Assembly (NCBI RefSeq): GCF_000383615.1
Contig: NZ_KB911603.1
Span: 62,001 to 126,000, forward strand
Reading direction: 5' to 3'
From: Streptomyces canus 299MFChir4.1
Lineage (GTDB): Bacteria > Actinomycetota > Actinomycetes > Streptomycetales > Streptomycetaceae
Length of the DNA stretch: 64,000 nt
In this document: piece by piece, positions 32,339 through 39,961 of the stretch
How the letters are laid out: each line of letters opens with the position of its first letter
Numbering within the stretch: the first letter of the stretch is position 1
Made by a program: the position numbers and the translations under genes
The notes under the pieces: model-generated
The model's database searches: none
Seen by the model: the letters and a program-made list of their open reading frames with translations, nothing else
Told to the model about the DNA's origin: nothing

Positions 32339-32552
32339 CTCTCGCCCCCTCCGATCACCCCAGTGGGACCACGAGATCACATTAGTTTGCCCGGTACAAG
32401 AGTGGCCCGGGGCGACGGAGTTCCATGATCGGGAATTCCGTAACACGGGCGTTGCACGCGTGGCCCATTGAAAGCCGTATGATCGCCCCAACACCACCGC
32501 AGTGAACTTCCCTTCGCAAGGGCGGTTTGGTGTCCCTCCAATCACCCTGCCC

Positions 32553-32578
32553 GGGCACGGGCCCGCTTCGCCGTGCCC
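32553..32578 (+). promoter_or_regulatory. 5'-UTR stem-loop upstream of the ATP-grasp gene
   Basis: GGGCACGG (32553-32560), 10-nt loop, CCGTGCCC (32571-32578), 23 nt before the start codon. A smaller CCCTT-CGC-AAGGG hairpin lies just upstream (about 32511-32523). The 263-nt divergent region holds no clear standard promoter. The structures could modulate translation. Confidence 0.4.
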
Positions 32579-32601
32579 GAAAACCCCGAAAGGCGGCCTG
32601 A

Positions 32602-33735
32602 ATGCACTCTCGCGTACGCGTCTGGCTCAACCGCACGTACGCGGAGAACGTGTTCTTCATGGATCAGCTGCGGCGAAATCCCAGCGACAGAGCCGTCGAG
32701 ATCCATGCGACGCACGGTGACGCCGACTCGCCCGTGCTGGCCGCCGCCGACACCGCCGAGCTGGAGCCGGAGGGGCTGTCCCCGGCCGCCTACGTCGAGT
32801 TCGCCCTCGACCAGTGCCAGAAGCGCGGCATCGACGTGTTCGTGCCCCGGCTGCACCAGGCGGCGATCGTCGCCCACCGCGCCGACTTCGCCGCACTCGG
32901 CACGGCGCTGCTCGCGCCGCCGCCGGAGGCCGTCGCCGTCTTCCACGACAAGGTGATCGCCTACGAGGCGGTCCAGGCCGTCGGTGTCCCGGTGCCGCCG
33001 TGGTGGCGGGTGCGGACCGCGGACGAGCTGGTCACGGCCGTCGAGGAGCTGGAGGCCGACGGACACAAGGCCTGCTTCAAGCCCGCGTCCGGTGCGGGCG
33101 GGGTGGGCTTCCGGATCATCACCCGCGCGCCCTTCTCGCTCGCGCAGCTCAACGGGTTCCCCAGCCCCTACGTCTCGCTCGACACGGTCGTCGAGGCCCT
33201 CGCGCAGGCCGACGAGCAGGTGGACTGGCTGGTCATGCCGCGCCTGGAGCAGCCGGAGGTCTCGGTGGACACGCTCACCGGACCCGACAACCGGGTGCGG
33301 CTCGCGATCGGCCGCACCAAGAACGGTCGGCGTCGCGGGTTCACGCAGCACGAGCAGTGGCTGGAGCCGGCGCGGCTGATCGCGGAGGGGTTCGGGCTGC
33401 ACTACCTGTCCAACATCCAGTTCCGGATGCTGGGCGACCGTCCTGTGCTGATGGACGTGAACACGCGTCCGGCGGGCGGCCTGCACCAGCTGTCGCTGTG
33501 CGGGGTCAACGTGCCGTGGGCCGCTGTGCAGTTGGCGCTGGGTGAGGACACCGGAGTGATCGAGCCGCCGTTCCTGGGACAGGACTACACGGTGGTCTCG
33601 GGGCCGAGGCAGTTGCGGCCGGTGTCGATCCCGGCTCAGCGGGCCGAGGTGCCGGAACCGTTGCCCGCCGTGCCGTCGCCTGCGGCCGCCGAGGCGGTAG
33701 TCGTCCAGGCAGCGGGTCAGGTACTGCCGCTTTAG
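32602..33735 (+). CDS. ATP-grasp domain protein, orphan ligase
   Basis: A 377-aa protein starting at ATG 32602 with GAAAGGCGG upstream. The N-terminal pre-ATP-grasp part (RVRVWLNRTYAENVFFMDQL) is followed by the ATP-grasp fold: FHDKVIAYEAVQAVGVPVPP (near residue 115), CFKPASGAGGVGFRI (near residue 158), and the metal-binding end QFRMLGDRPVLMDVNTRPAGG (near residue 275). The last 40 residues are Pro/Ala-rich and look disordered. Such enzymes couple a carboxylate to an amine or thiol, but no recognisable peptide precursor or partner enzyme is adjacent, so the reaction is unknown. A carbamoyl-phosphate-synthase-like or peptide-ligase role is possible. Confidence 0.8.
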   Translation: MHSRVRVWLNRTYAENVFFMDQLRRNPSDRAVEIHATHGDADSPVLAAADTAELEPEGLSPAAYVEFALDQCQKRGIDVFVPRLHQAAIVAHRADFAALGTALLAPPPEAVAVFHDKVIAYEAVQAVGVPVPPWWRVRTADELVTAVEELEADGHKACFKPASGAGGVGFRIITRAPFSLAQLNGFPSPYVSLDTVVEALAQADEQVDWLVMPRLEQPEVSVDTLTGPDNRVRLAIGRTKNGRRRGFTQHEQWLEPARLIAEGFGLHYLSNIQFRMLGDRPVLMDVNTRPAGGLHQLSLCGVNVPWAAVQLALGEDTGVIEPPFLGQDYTVVSGPRQLRPVSIPAQRAEVPEPLPAVPSPAAAEAVVVQAAGQVLPL

Positions 33736-33754
33736 GTCGCCTCACCTCACCCCC

Positions 33755-33770
33755 ACCGGTATGGACCAAT
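33755..33770 (-). promoter_or_regulatory. DasR-type operator (dre-like), upstream copy
   Basis: On the minus strand this reads ATTGGTCCATACCGGT, close to the DasR consensus ACTGGTCTAGACCAGT. It mirrors the second site 40 bp downstream: 13 bp are an exact inverted copy. Confidence 0.72.
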
Positions 33771-33783
33771 TCTGCCGCTCATC

Positions 33784-33812
33784 TTGACAGGCCGATTGGT
33801 CCATACCAACTT
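33784..33812 (+). promoter_or_regulatory. chitinase promoter
   Basis: TTGACA (33784-33789), a 17-nt spacer and CAACTT (33807-33812). The -35 is perfect and the -10 weak. It lies between and over the two dre-like sites, as expected for a repressed chitinase promoter. Confidence 0.5.
33795..33810 (+). promoter_or_regulatory. DasR-type operator (dre-like), promoter-overlapping copy
   Basis: ATTGGTCCATACCAAC matches the DasR consensus ACTGGTCTAGACCAGT at most positions. Its arms TTGGT and ACCAA are perfect. It lies between the -35 and the -10, so binding would block transcription. DasR is the N-acetylglucosamine-responsive regulator of chitin genes in Streptomyces. Confidence 0.75.
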
Positions 33813-33877
33813 GGTTGCGCACCCCCTGCACCACCTCTCTGCACTCCCGAACATCCCCATTTCTCCAGGGAGATCGC

Positions 33878-35554
33878 GTGCGCAACCCACTCAGACGTCC
33901 CAGACTTGTCGCTCTCCTCGGCTCCGCCGTTCTCGCGCTGGCCGGAGCCGTCGCCCTCCCCGGCACTGCTCAGGCGGCCAACGTCCTGACCAACCCCGGC
34001 TTCGAATCCGGCAGCCTCTCCCCCTGGACCTGCACCGGCAACCTCGGTTCGGTCGTCTCCTCGCCCGTCCACGGCGGCTCCAAAGCCCTTGCCGGGGCGG
34101 TGAGTTCGAGCGACAACGCGCAGTGCAGCCAGACCGTCTCCGTGCAGCCGAACACCACCTACAGCCTCAGCGGCTGGGTGCGCGGCTCCTACGTCTACCT
34201 CGGCGTGAACGGCGGGGCCTCCACCTGGACGACCTCGCCGTCGGCGTACAGCCAGTTGTCCGTCTCCTTCACCACCGGCGCCTCGCAGACCAGCGCCACG
34301 ATCTACGTCCACGGCTGGTACGCCCAGGGCACCTACTACGCCGACGACATCAGCCTCGACGGGCCCGGGGGCGGGGGCTCGGACACCCAGGCGCCGAGCG
34401 CTCCGAGCGGGCTGGCCTCCACGGGCAAGACGTCGTCGAGCGTGTCGCTGAAGTGGAACGCCTCGACGGACAACACGGGTGTCACGGGGTACGACGTCTA
34501 CAGCGGCTCCAACAAGGTCCTCACCGTCTCCGGTGCGTCCGCCACCGTCAGCGGGCTCTCGCCCAGCACGGCGTACACCTTCACCGTCAGGGCACGCGAC
34601 GCGGCCGGGAACACCTCCGGGGCCTCCAACTCCGTGAGTGTGACGACCGACGCGGGCAGCGGGAACCCCACCGGCTTCAAGCAGGCCGCGCCGTATCTGT
34701 ACGAGGGCTGGGGTGATCCGCCGAGCCCGAGCACGGTGATGAGCGCGACCGGCGTCAAGTGGTTCACGATGGCGTTCATGCTGGACTCCGGTGGCTGCAA
34801 TCCCGCCTGGGACGGCAGCCGGCCGCTGACCGGCGGTGTCGACCAGACCGCCATCAACCAGATCCGGGCCGCCGGCGGTGACATCGTGCCGTCGTTCGGC
34901 GGCTGGCAGGGCAGCAAGCTCGGCGCCAACTGCTCCTCGGCGAGCGCGCTCGCGGCCGCCCTCCAGAAGGTGATCGACGCCTACTCGCTCAAGGCGATCG
35001 ACATGGACATCGAGAACACCGACGAGTTCGAGAACGAGGCCGTGCAGGCGAGGATCCTGACCGCGCTGAAGACGGTCAAGGCCAACAACCCCGGCCTGAG
35101 GACCATCGTCACCTTCGGCACCTCGACCACCGGCCCGACCTACTACGGCAACCGGCTCATCGAGCAGGCCCAGTCGCTGGGCGCGAACATCGACGTCTTC
35201 ACCATCATGCCGTTCGACTTCGGCGGCGGCTCCGACATGTACGGCAGCACCGTGAACGCCACGGAGGGCCTGAAGGCCAAGCTGAAGTCGACGTTCGGCT
35301 GGGACGACGCCACGGCCTACTCGCACATCGGCATCTCCGGCATGAACGGGCTCTCCGACCAGCAGGAGAACACGACCCCGGCGATCTGGACCCAGATCCG
35401 CGACTGGGCGAACTCGCATCACATCGCCCGGCTCGCGTTCTGGTCGGTCAACCGCGACCGGCCGTGCCCGGGCGGTGGCGTGGTCAGCAACTGCTCCGGG
35501 ATCAGCCAGAGCACCTGGCAGTTCACGTCGATCACGGCCGGCTTCACCGGCTGA
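33878..35554 (+). CDS. secreted GH18 chitinase with CBM and fibronectin III domains
   Basis: A 558-aa secreted enzyme. GTG 33878 follows AGGGAG and gives a Sec signal ending at GTAQA (residues 1-30). A carbohydrate-binding beta-sandwich follows (about 31-165; LTNPGFESGSLSPW), then a Gly linker, a fibronectin III domain (about 170-255; APSAPSGLASTGK) and the GH18 barrel (about 268-558). The catalytic core is AIDMDIEN, with Asp375, Asp377 and the acid Glu379. The domain order is that of Streptomyces ChiC/ChiD-like enzymes. Two dre-like operators upstream indicate control by DasR. A strong terminator follows. Confidence 0.9.
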   Translation: MRNPLRRPRLVALLGSAVLALAGAVALPGTAQAANVLTNPGFESGSLSPWTCTGNLGSVVSSPVHGGSKALAGAVSSSDNAQCSQTVSVQPNTTYSLSGWVRGSYVYLGVNGGASTWTTSPSAYSQLSVSFTTGASQTSATIYVHGWYAQGTYYADDISLDGPGGGGSDTQAPSAPSGLASTGKTSSSVSLKWNASTDNTGVTGYDVYSGSNKVLTVSGASATVSGLSPSTAYTFTVRARDAAGNTSGASNSVSVTTDAGSGNPTGFKQAAPYLYEGWGDPPSPSTVMSATGVKWFTMAFMLDSGGCNPAWDGSRPLTGGVDQTAINQIRAAGGDIVPSFGGWQGSKLGANCSSASALAAALQKVIDAYSLKAIDMDIENTDEFENEAVQARILTALKTVKANNPGLRTIVTFGTSTTGPTYYGNRLIEQAQSLGANIDVFTIMPFDFGGGSDMYGSTVNATEGLKAKLKSTFGWDDATAYSHIGISGMNGLSDQQENTTPAIWTQIRDWANSHHIARLAFWSVNRDRPCPGGGVVSNCSGISQSTWQFTSITAGFTG

Positions 35555-35559
35555 GCGAG

Positions 35560-35593
35560 CGGTGCCTGCCGGTCCCTCAACCGGCAGGCACCG
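35560..35593. terminator. bidirectional terminator between chitinase and fucosidase
   Basis: CGGTGCCTGCCGGT (35560-35573), 6-nt loop, ACCGGCAGGCACCG (35580-35593): a perfect 14-bp stem between converging genes, 6 nt after the chitinase stop. Confidence 0.85.
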
Positions 35594-35601
35594 CCCTGTC
35601 G

Positions 35602-36852
35602 TCAGAACCGGCCGGAACCCCGGTACAGCTCCAGCTCCCCGTCCAGTTCGACCTTGAGGACCGTGGCGTACGGGTCGAGGTCCGCCGCGGCCGGCGGGTC
35701 GATCCACACGATGCCCACGGCGTCGTGGAGTCCGCCCACCATCCGGTGGCCGAGTTCCGTGCCGGTACCGAGGACGGTGACCTTGCGGACCGGAGTGACC
35801 AGTCCGCGCAGGCCGATCTCGGCGCGCGGCGCGTCAAAGAGGACCAGGTGGAGCGTCCGGCCGTCCGCGGAGAGGGTGCTGGGACCGTAGTGGTGCCCGG
35901 CGGGCAGTCCGCGCCGGGTCCCGTACACCGCCACGGAGTGCTTGCCGATCCACTCCCCCAGCCCTTCGAGCCGCTCCACCTGCGGCTCGGGGATGGTGCC
36001 GTCCTCCCTCGGACCGACGTCCAGCAGCAGATTGCCGCCCCCGCCGATGGTCTCGGTGAAGTAGCGGATCAGCTGGGCGAGCGACTTGTGGTTGTGGTCG
36101 TGGTGCTGGTACCCCCACGAGTCGTTGATCGTCAGGCACAACTCCCAGGGGCCGTCGGGCGGTTCGATGGGAGCACCCTGTTCGGGGGTGGCGTAGTCGC
36201 CCTCACCGAGCATGCGCGCGTTGAAGACGACGTCCGGCACGTACGACCGTACGAGCGCGGCCAGTTCGGGGATGCGCCACTGCTCCTCGCTGCGCTCCCA
36301 CTCGCCGTCGAACCACAGCAGGTCGGGCCGGTAGCGGGAGGCGAGCTCCCGGATCTGGCCGTCCCGGTAGGCGATGAAACGCTTCCAGGCCTCCAGGTCC
36401 TCGTCCTCGGCGGCGACCTCGGAGTAGCGGTTGTCCTCCTGCTCCGGCGGGCGGCCCGGCTTGCGCGTGGAGGCGTAGTCGGGGTGGTTCCAGTCGGAGT
36501 GCGAGTAGTAGAGGCCGACCTTCAGGTCCTTCTCCCGAAGGGCCTCGGCGTAGGGGCCCAGGTAGTCCCTGCCGAGGTTGAGGTCGCCGAACTCCGTGTC
36601 CCACAGGGCCACCCCGTCGTGGTGCCGGCTCGTCAGGACGGCGTACTTCGCGCCGGCCCGGGCGAACAGGTCCGCCCAGGCACGCGGGTCGTACCGGGCG
36701 CCGGTGAAGCGCTCCAGCTGGGACATGTACCGGTCGTGCGGGACGATGTCGTCGTAGAACGACCAGGACTCCTGGACGCCGTCCACCGCGTAGATGCCCC
36801 AGTGGACGAAGATCCCCAACTTGGCGTCGGTGAACCAGCGTTGCATCGGCAC
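35602..36852 (-). CDS. GH29 alpha-L-fucosidase, cytoplasmic
   Basis: A 416-aa GH29 enzyme without signal peptide. It opens with WFTDAKLGIFVHWGIYAV. HHDGVALWDTE and YYSHSDWNHPDY are family-typical, and the nucleophile Asp is in DLLWFDGEW (near residue 195). The C-terminal beta-sandwich has the usual length. GTG 36852 follows GGAGGGG, 3 nt after the alpha-mannosidase stop, so the two are co-transcribed. It would release L-fucose from imported glycans, and the fucose could enter the oxidative operon at the left of the window. Linkage preference cannot be read from sequence. Confidence 0.9.
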   Translation of the reverse strand: MPMQRWFTDAKLGIFVHWGIYAVDGVQESWSFYDDIVPHDRYMSQLERFTGARYDPRAWADLFARAGAKYAVLTSRHHDGVALWDTEFGDLNLGRDYLGPYAEALREKDLKVGLYYSHSDWNHPDYASTRKPGRPPEQEDNRYSEVAAEDEDLEAWKRFIAYRDGQIRELASRYRPDLLWFDGEWERSEEQWRIPELAALVRSYVPDVVFNARMLGEGDYATPEQGAPIEPPDGPWELCLTINDSWGYQHHDHNHKSLAQLIRYFTETIGGGGNLLLDVGPREDGTIPEPQVERLEGLGEWIGKHSVAVYGTRRGLPAGHHYGPSTLSADGRTLHLVLFDAPRAEIGLRGLVTPVRKVTVLGTGTELGHRMVGGLHDAVGIVWIDPPAAADLDPYATVLKVELDGELELYRGSGRF

Positions 36853-36855
36853 GGG

Positions 36856-39800
36856 TCAGCCCCTCCGCAGCCGGAGGGTCAGCACCTGGAAGGGGCGCAG
36901 CGAGACCGCGACCCCGCCGTCGGCGAGCTCGGCCCTCTCGTCCTCGAGCGGGCGCTCCAGCAGGTCGGTGACCTGGGCGCCGGCCAGCGGGAAGCCGGTG
37001 CGCAGGACGCCCTGGGCGCGGCCGCCGCCCGACTCGTAGAGGCGGACCACCACGTCACCGGAGCCGTCGTCGGCGAGCTTGACCGCCTCGACGGTCACGC
37101 CCTCGCCGTCGACCGAGACGACCGGGTCGGGGGCGCCTGCCGCGTCCGCCACCCGGAGCGGGAGGTTGAGGGAGTAGCCCTCGGCGACGGTGTCCTGGAT
37201 GCTCGCGCCGGGCAGCAGCGAGTACGTGAAGCGGTGCCTGCCCTGGTCGGCCTCCGGGTCCGGGATCCGCGGGGCGCGGACCAGGCTGAGCCGGACCGTG
37301 GTCGTCGTACCGCCGTCCTCGCGGACCGTGCGGGAGACGTCGTGGCCGTAGGTGGAGTCGTTCAGCACGGCGACGCCGTAGCCGGGTTCGCCGACGTGCA
37401 CCCAGCGGTGGCCCGAGACCTCGAAACGGGCCGCCTCCCAGCTGGTGTTGGTGTGCGTGGGCCGCTGGATGTGGCCGAACTGGATCTCCGCGGAGGAGTG
37501 CGCGGCGCGCACGTCCACCGGGAAGGCGGCCTTGAGGATCTTCTCGGCCTCGTGCCAGTCGATGTCGGTCTCGAAGTCGATCCGGGGGCTGTCGGCACGC
37601 AGGGTGATGGTCTGGGTGATCGTCGAGCCCTTGCCGAAGGACCGGGTCACGCGGATCGCGCCGAGCAGCGGGTCCTCGGAGACGAGCTCGACCGAAGTGG
37701 GCTCCAGCAGGTCCGTGTAGCGGTTGTTGTAGTGCTTGTCGATGTCCCAGGCGTCCCAGTAGTTCGGGAGGTCGGTGTGCAGGCGGAGCAGGTTGCCCTT
37801 GTCGCCCAGGACCTCGCGCCGGGCACGCAGGTCGTACACGGAGGACAGGGTGCCGTCCTCCGCCACCTCGACGCGCACCAGGCCGTTGTCGAGGACGCGG
37901 CCCTCGGCCTTCACGGGCCGGGCGGGCTCCGCGCCCGCCAGCGGCGCGCTGCCGTTGGCGGGCACCTCGACGTACGCCAGAGCGCCCTCGGACGTGCGGA
38001 CCACCTCGGCCCGGTCGAACGGGCTGGTGTTGAAGGCCCGCGTGCCGCCGGCCCCGAGCGCGGCCACGGCCTCGGCGGTCAGGGCCTCCAACTCCTCGGC
38101 CACACGGGCGTATTCGGCCTCGGCCTCGCGGTGCACCCAGGCGATCGAGGAGCCGGGCAGGATGTCGTGGAACTGGTGGAGCAGGACCGTCTTCCACAGC
38201 CGGTCGAGCTTCTCGTACGGGTAGGAGTAGCCCGGCGCGTGCAGCGCGGCCGTGGTCGCCCACAGCTCGGCCTCGCGCAGCTTGTGCTCGGAGCGGCGGT
38301 TGCCCTGCTTGGTCCGGGCCTGGGAGGTGTAGGTGGCGCGGTGCAGCTCCAGGTAGAGCTCGCCGACCCAGACGGGGGCGTCCGGGTACTCCTCGCGGGC
38401 CTTGGCGAAGAACTCGTCGGGGTGCTCGACGACGACCTTGGGCGAGCCCTCCAGGTCGGCGAGGCGCCGGGCGCGCTCCATGATCTCGCGGGTGGGGCCG
38501 CCACCGCCGTCGCCCCAGCCGAAGGGGGCCAGTGAGCGGGAGCCGCCGCCCTTCTCGTTGTAGTTGCGGACCGCGCGGTCCATCTCCTCGCCGCTGAAGC
38601 GGGCGTTGTAGGTGTCGACGGGCGGGAAGTGCGTGAAGATGCGGGTGCCGTCGATGCCCTCCCACCAGAAGGTGTGATGGGGGAACTTGTTGGTCTGGTT
38701 CCAGGAGATCTTCTGGGTGAGGAACCAGTCGTTGCCCGCCAGCTTGGCGAGCTGCGGGTAAGCGGCGGTGTAGCCGAAGGAGTCGGGCAGCCAGACGCCC
38801 TTGGTCTCGACGCCGAAGTGCTCGATGAAGAAGCGCTTGCCGTGGATGAGCTGGCGGGCGATGGCCTCGCCGCCGGGCAGGTTGCCGTCGGCCTCGACCC
38901 ACATGCCGCCGACCGGCGCCCACTGGCCCTTCTTCACCGAGTCCTGGATGCGGGCCCACACGTGCGGGTAGTTGTCGCGCACCCACTCGTACTGCTGGGC
39001 CTGGGAGCAGGCGAAGATGAAGTCGTCGTACTCGTCGGCGAGCGCGGTGACGTTGGAGAAGGTGCGGGACGTCTTGCGCTTGGTCTCGCGGATGGGCCAC
39101 AGCCACGCCGAGTCGATGTGCGCGTGGCCGACGCCGGAGATCGTGTGGGCGCTCGCGTGGGCGGGCCTGGCCAGTACCGGCGCGAGGACCTCGCGGACGG
39201 CGGCCGCGCTGCCGGCGACGTCGTCCAGGTCGAGGGCGTCCATGGCCCGGTCCAGGGCGTGCAGGATCTCGTGGCGGCGGGGCTCGTGCTCGGCGAGGTG
39301 GACCATCAGCTCGCGCAGCACCTGAAGGTCCAGGTCGAGGTGGAAGACCTCCTCGTCGAGGACGGCGAGGTCGGCGCGCTGGAAGGTGTAGAGCGGCGCG
39401 GAGCCGGCCGTGAGCTTGTCGCCCATCGGCGTGATCTTCGAGAAGTTGTCCTTGAGGATGTCCGGGTTGGAGGCGGCCTCGACCAGGTAGTCGATCTGCT
39501 CGCCGCCGTTCGCCGGGTTCGCGATGGGGACGTACTGGTTGAGCGGGTTGACGGCCTTCAGGGGGCGGCCGTCGGCCAGGTGGACCAGGGCCTCGGCCTG
39601 GTTGCCGGGCCAGTCGCCGACGAAGCCGAGGTCGATGACGGCCTCGACGCGCCGCCCGGCCCACTCGGCGGGCACCTGGCCGCGCATCCGGAACCAGGTG
39701 GTCCCCCAGGGCGGGCCCCACGGGGTGTCCATCGCGAAGGGCGTGTAGCGGGCGGCCGCGGCCTCCTCGAAGGAGACCGGCTCACCCGGCGCCTGCCAGG

Positions 39801-39903
39801 CCTCGACCTCGAAGGGGACGGTGGCCGCGTAGATCGCGGGCTTGATGCGCTGGTCGTGCGCGCGCTGGACGCGCTCCTCGATGCGGTTGCGTTCGTCGTG
39901 CAT
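36856..39903 (-). CDS. GH38 alpha-mannosidase, cytoplasmic
   Basis: A 1015-aa GH38 enzyme starting at ATG 39903 (MHDERNRIEERV) after GGAG. The catalytic domain carries the zinc motif GVGHAHIDSAWLWPI (near residue 265) and the nucleophile Asp in GVWLPDSFGYTAAYPQ (near residue 385). A middle helical domain and C-terminal beta domains (for example HTNTSWEAARFEVSGHRWVHV near residue 840) complete the normal length of about 1000 aa. It has no signal peptide. It removes alpha-mannose from imported glycans or mannosides. A LacI-type palindrome 32 nt upstream marks its own promoter, with the GH4 gene just before it on the same strand. Confidence 0.92.
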   Translation of the reverse strand: MHDERNRIEERVQRAHDQRIKPAIYAATVPFEVEAWQAPGEPVSFEEAAAARYTPFAMDTPWGPPWGTTWFRMRGQVPAEWAGRRVEAVIDLGFVGDWPGNQAEALVHLADGRPLKAVNPLNQYVPIANPANGGEQIDYLVEAASNPDILKDNFSKITPMGDKLTAGSAPLYTFQRADLAVLDEEVFHLDLDLQVLRELMVHLAEHEPRRHEILHALDRAMDALDLDDVAGSAAAVREVLAPVLARPAHASAHTISGVGHAHIDSAWLWPIRETKRKTSRTFSNVTALADEYDDFIFACSQAQQYEWVRDNYPHVWARIQDSVKKGQWAPVGGMWVEADGNLPGGEAIARQLIHGKRFFIEHFGVETKGVWLPDSFGYTAAYPQLAKLAGNDWFLTQKISWNQTNKFPHHTFWWEGIDGTRIFTHFPPVDTYNARFSGEEMDRAVRNYNEKGGGSRSLAPFGWGDGGGGPTREIMERARRLADLEGSPKVVVEHPDEFFAKAREEYPDAPVWVGELYLELHRATYTSQARTKQGNRRSEHKLREAELWATTAALHAPGYSYPYEKLDRLWKTVLLHQFHDILPGSSIAWVHREAEAEYARVAEELEALTAEAVAALGAGGTRAFNTSPFDRAEVVRTSEGALAYVEVPANGSAPLAGAEPARPVKAEGRVLDNGLVRVEVAEDGTLSSVYDLRARREVLGDKGNLLRLHTDLPNYWDAWDIDKHYNNRYTDLLEPTSVELVSEDPLLGAIRVTRSFGKGSTITQTITLRADSPRIDFETDIDWHEAEKILKAAFPVDVRAAHSSAEIQFGHIQRPTHTNTSWEAARFEVSGHRWVHVGEPGYGVAVLNDSTYGHDVSRTVREDGGTTTTVRLSLVRAPRIPDPEADQGRHRFTYSLLPGASIQDTVAEGYSLNLPLRVADAAGAPDPVVSVDGEGVTVEAVKLADDGSGDVVVRLYESGGGRAQGVLRTGFPLAGAQVTDLLERPLEDERAELADGGVAVSLRPFQVLTLRLRRG

Positions 39904-39934
39904 GAAAGGTCTCCAGAGAGAGCGAAAGGGCTTC

Positions 39935-39950
39935 GAGAAAGCGCTTTCCA
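39935..39950 (-). promoter_or_regulatory. LacI-type operator upstream of the mannosidase
   Basis: On the minus strand TGGAAAGCGCTTTCTC contains the perfect 12-bp palindrome GAAAGCGCTTTC (39937-39948). Such TGGAAAGCGCTTTCCA-like sites are typical of actinobacterial LacI sugar regulators. No LacI gene lies in this locus, so the regulator is elsewhere. Confidence 0.65.
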
Positions 39951-39961
39951 GGAAGCGGGCG

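Noticed and set aside
32452..32483. TTGCAC and TATGAT as the promoter of the ATP-grasp gene
   Set aside because: The 20-nt spacing is too long for a standard promoter. The TATGAT alone may matter but is not enough to call.
32339..32545. Longer N-terminus for the metallophosphoesterase
   Set aside because: The added residues contain no domain sequence, and a strong ribosome site precedes GTG 32338.
30801..33735. A biosynthetic gene cluster around the phosphopantetheinyl transferase and ATP-grasp genes
   Set aside because: No synthase, carrier protein, precursor peptide or tailoring enzymes are nearby.
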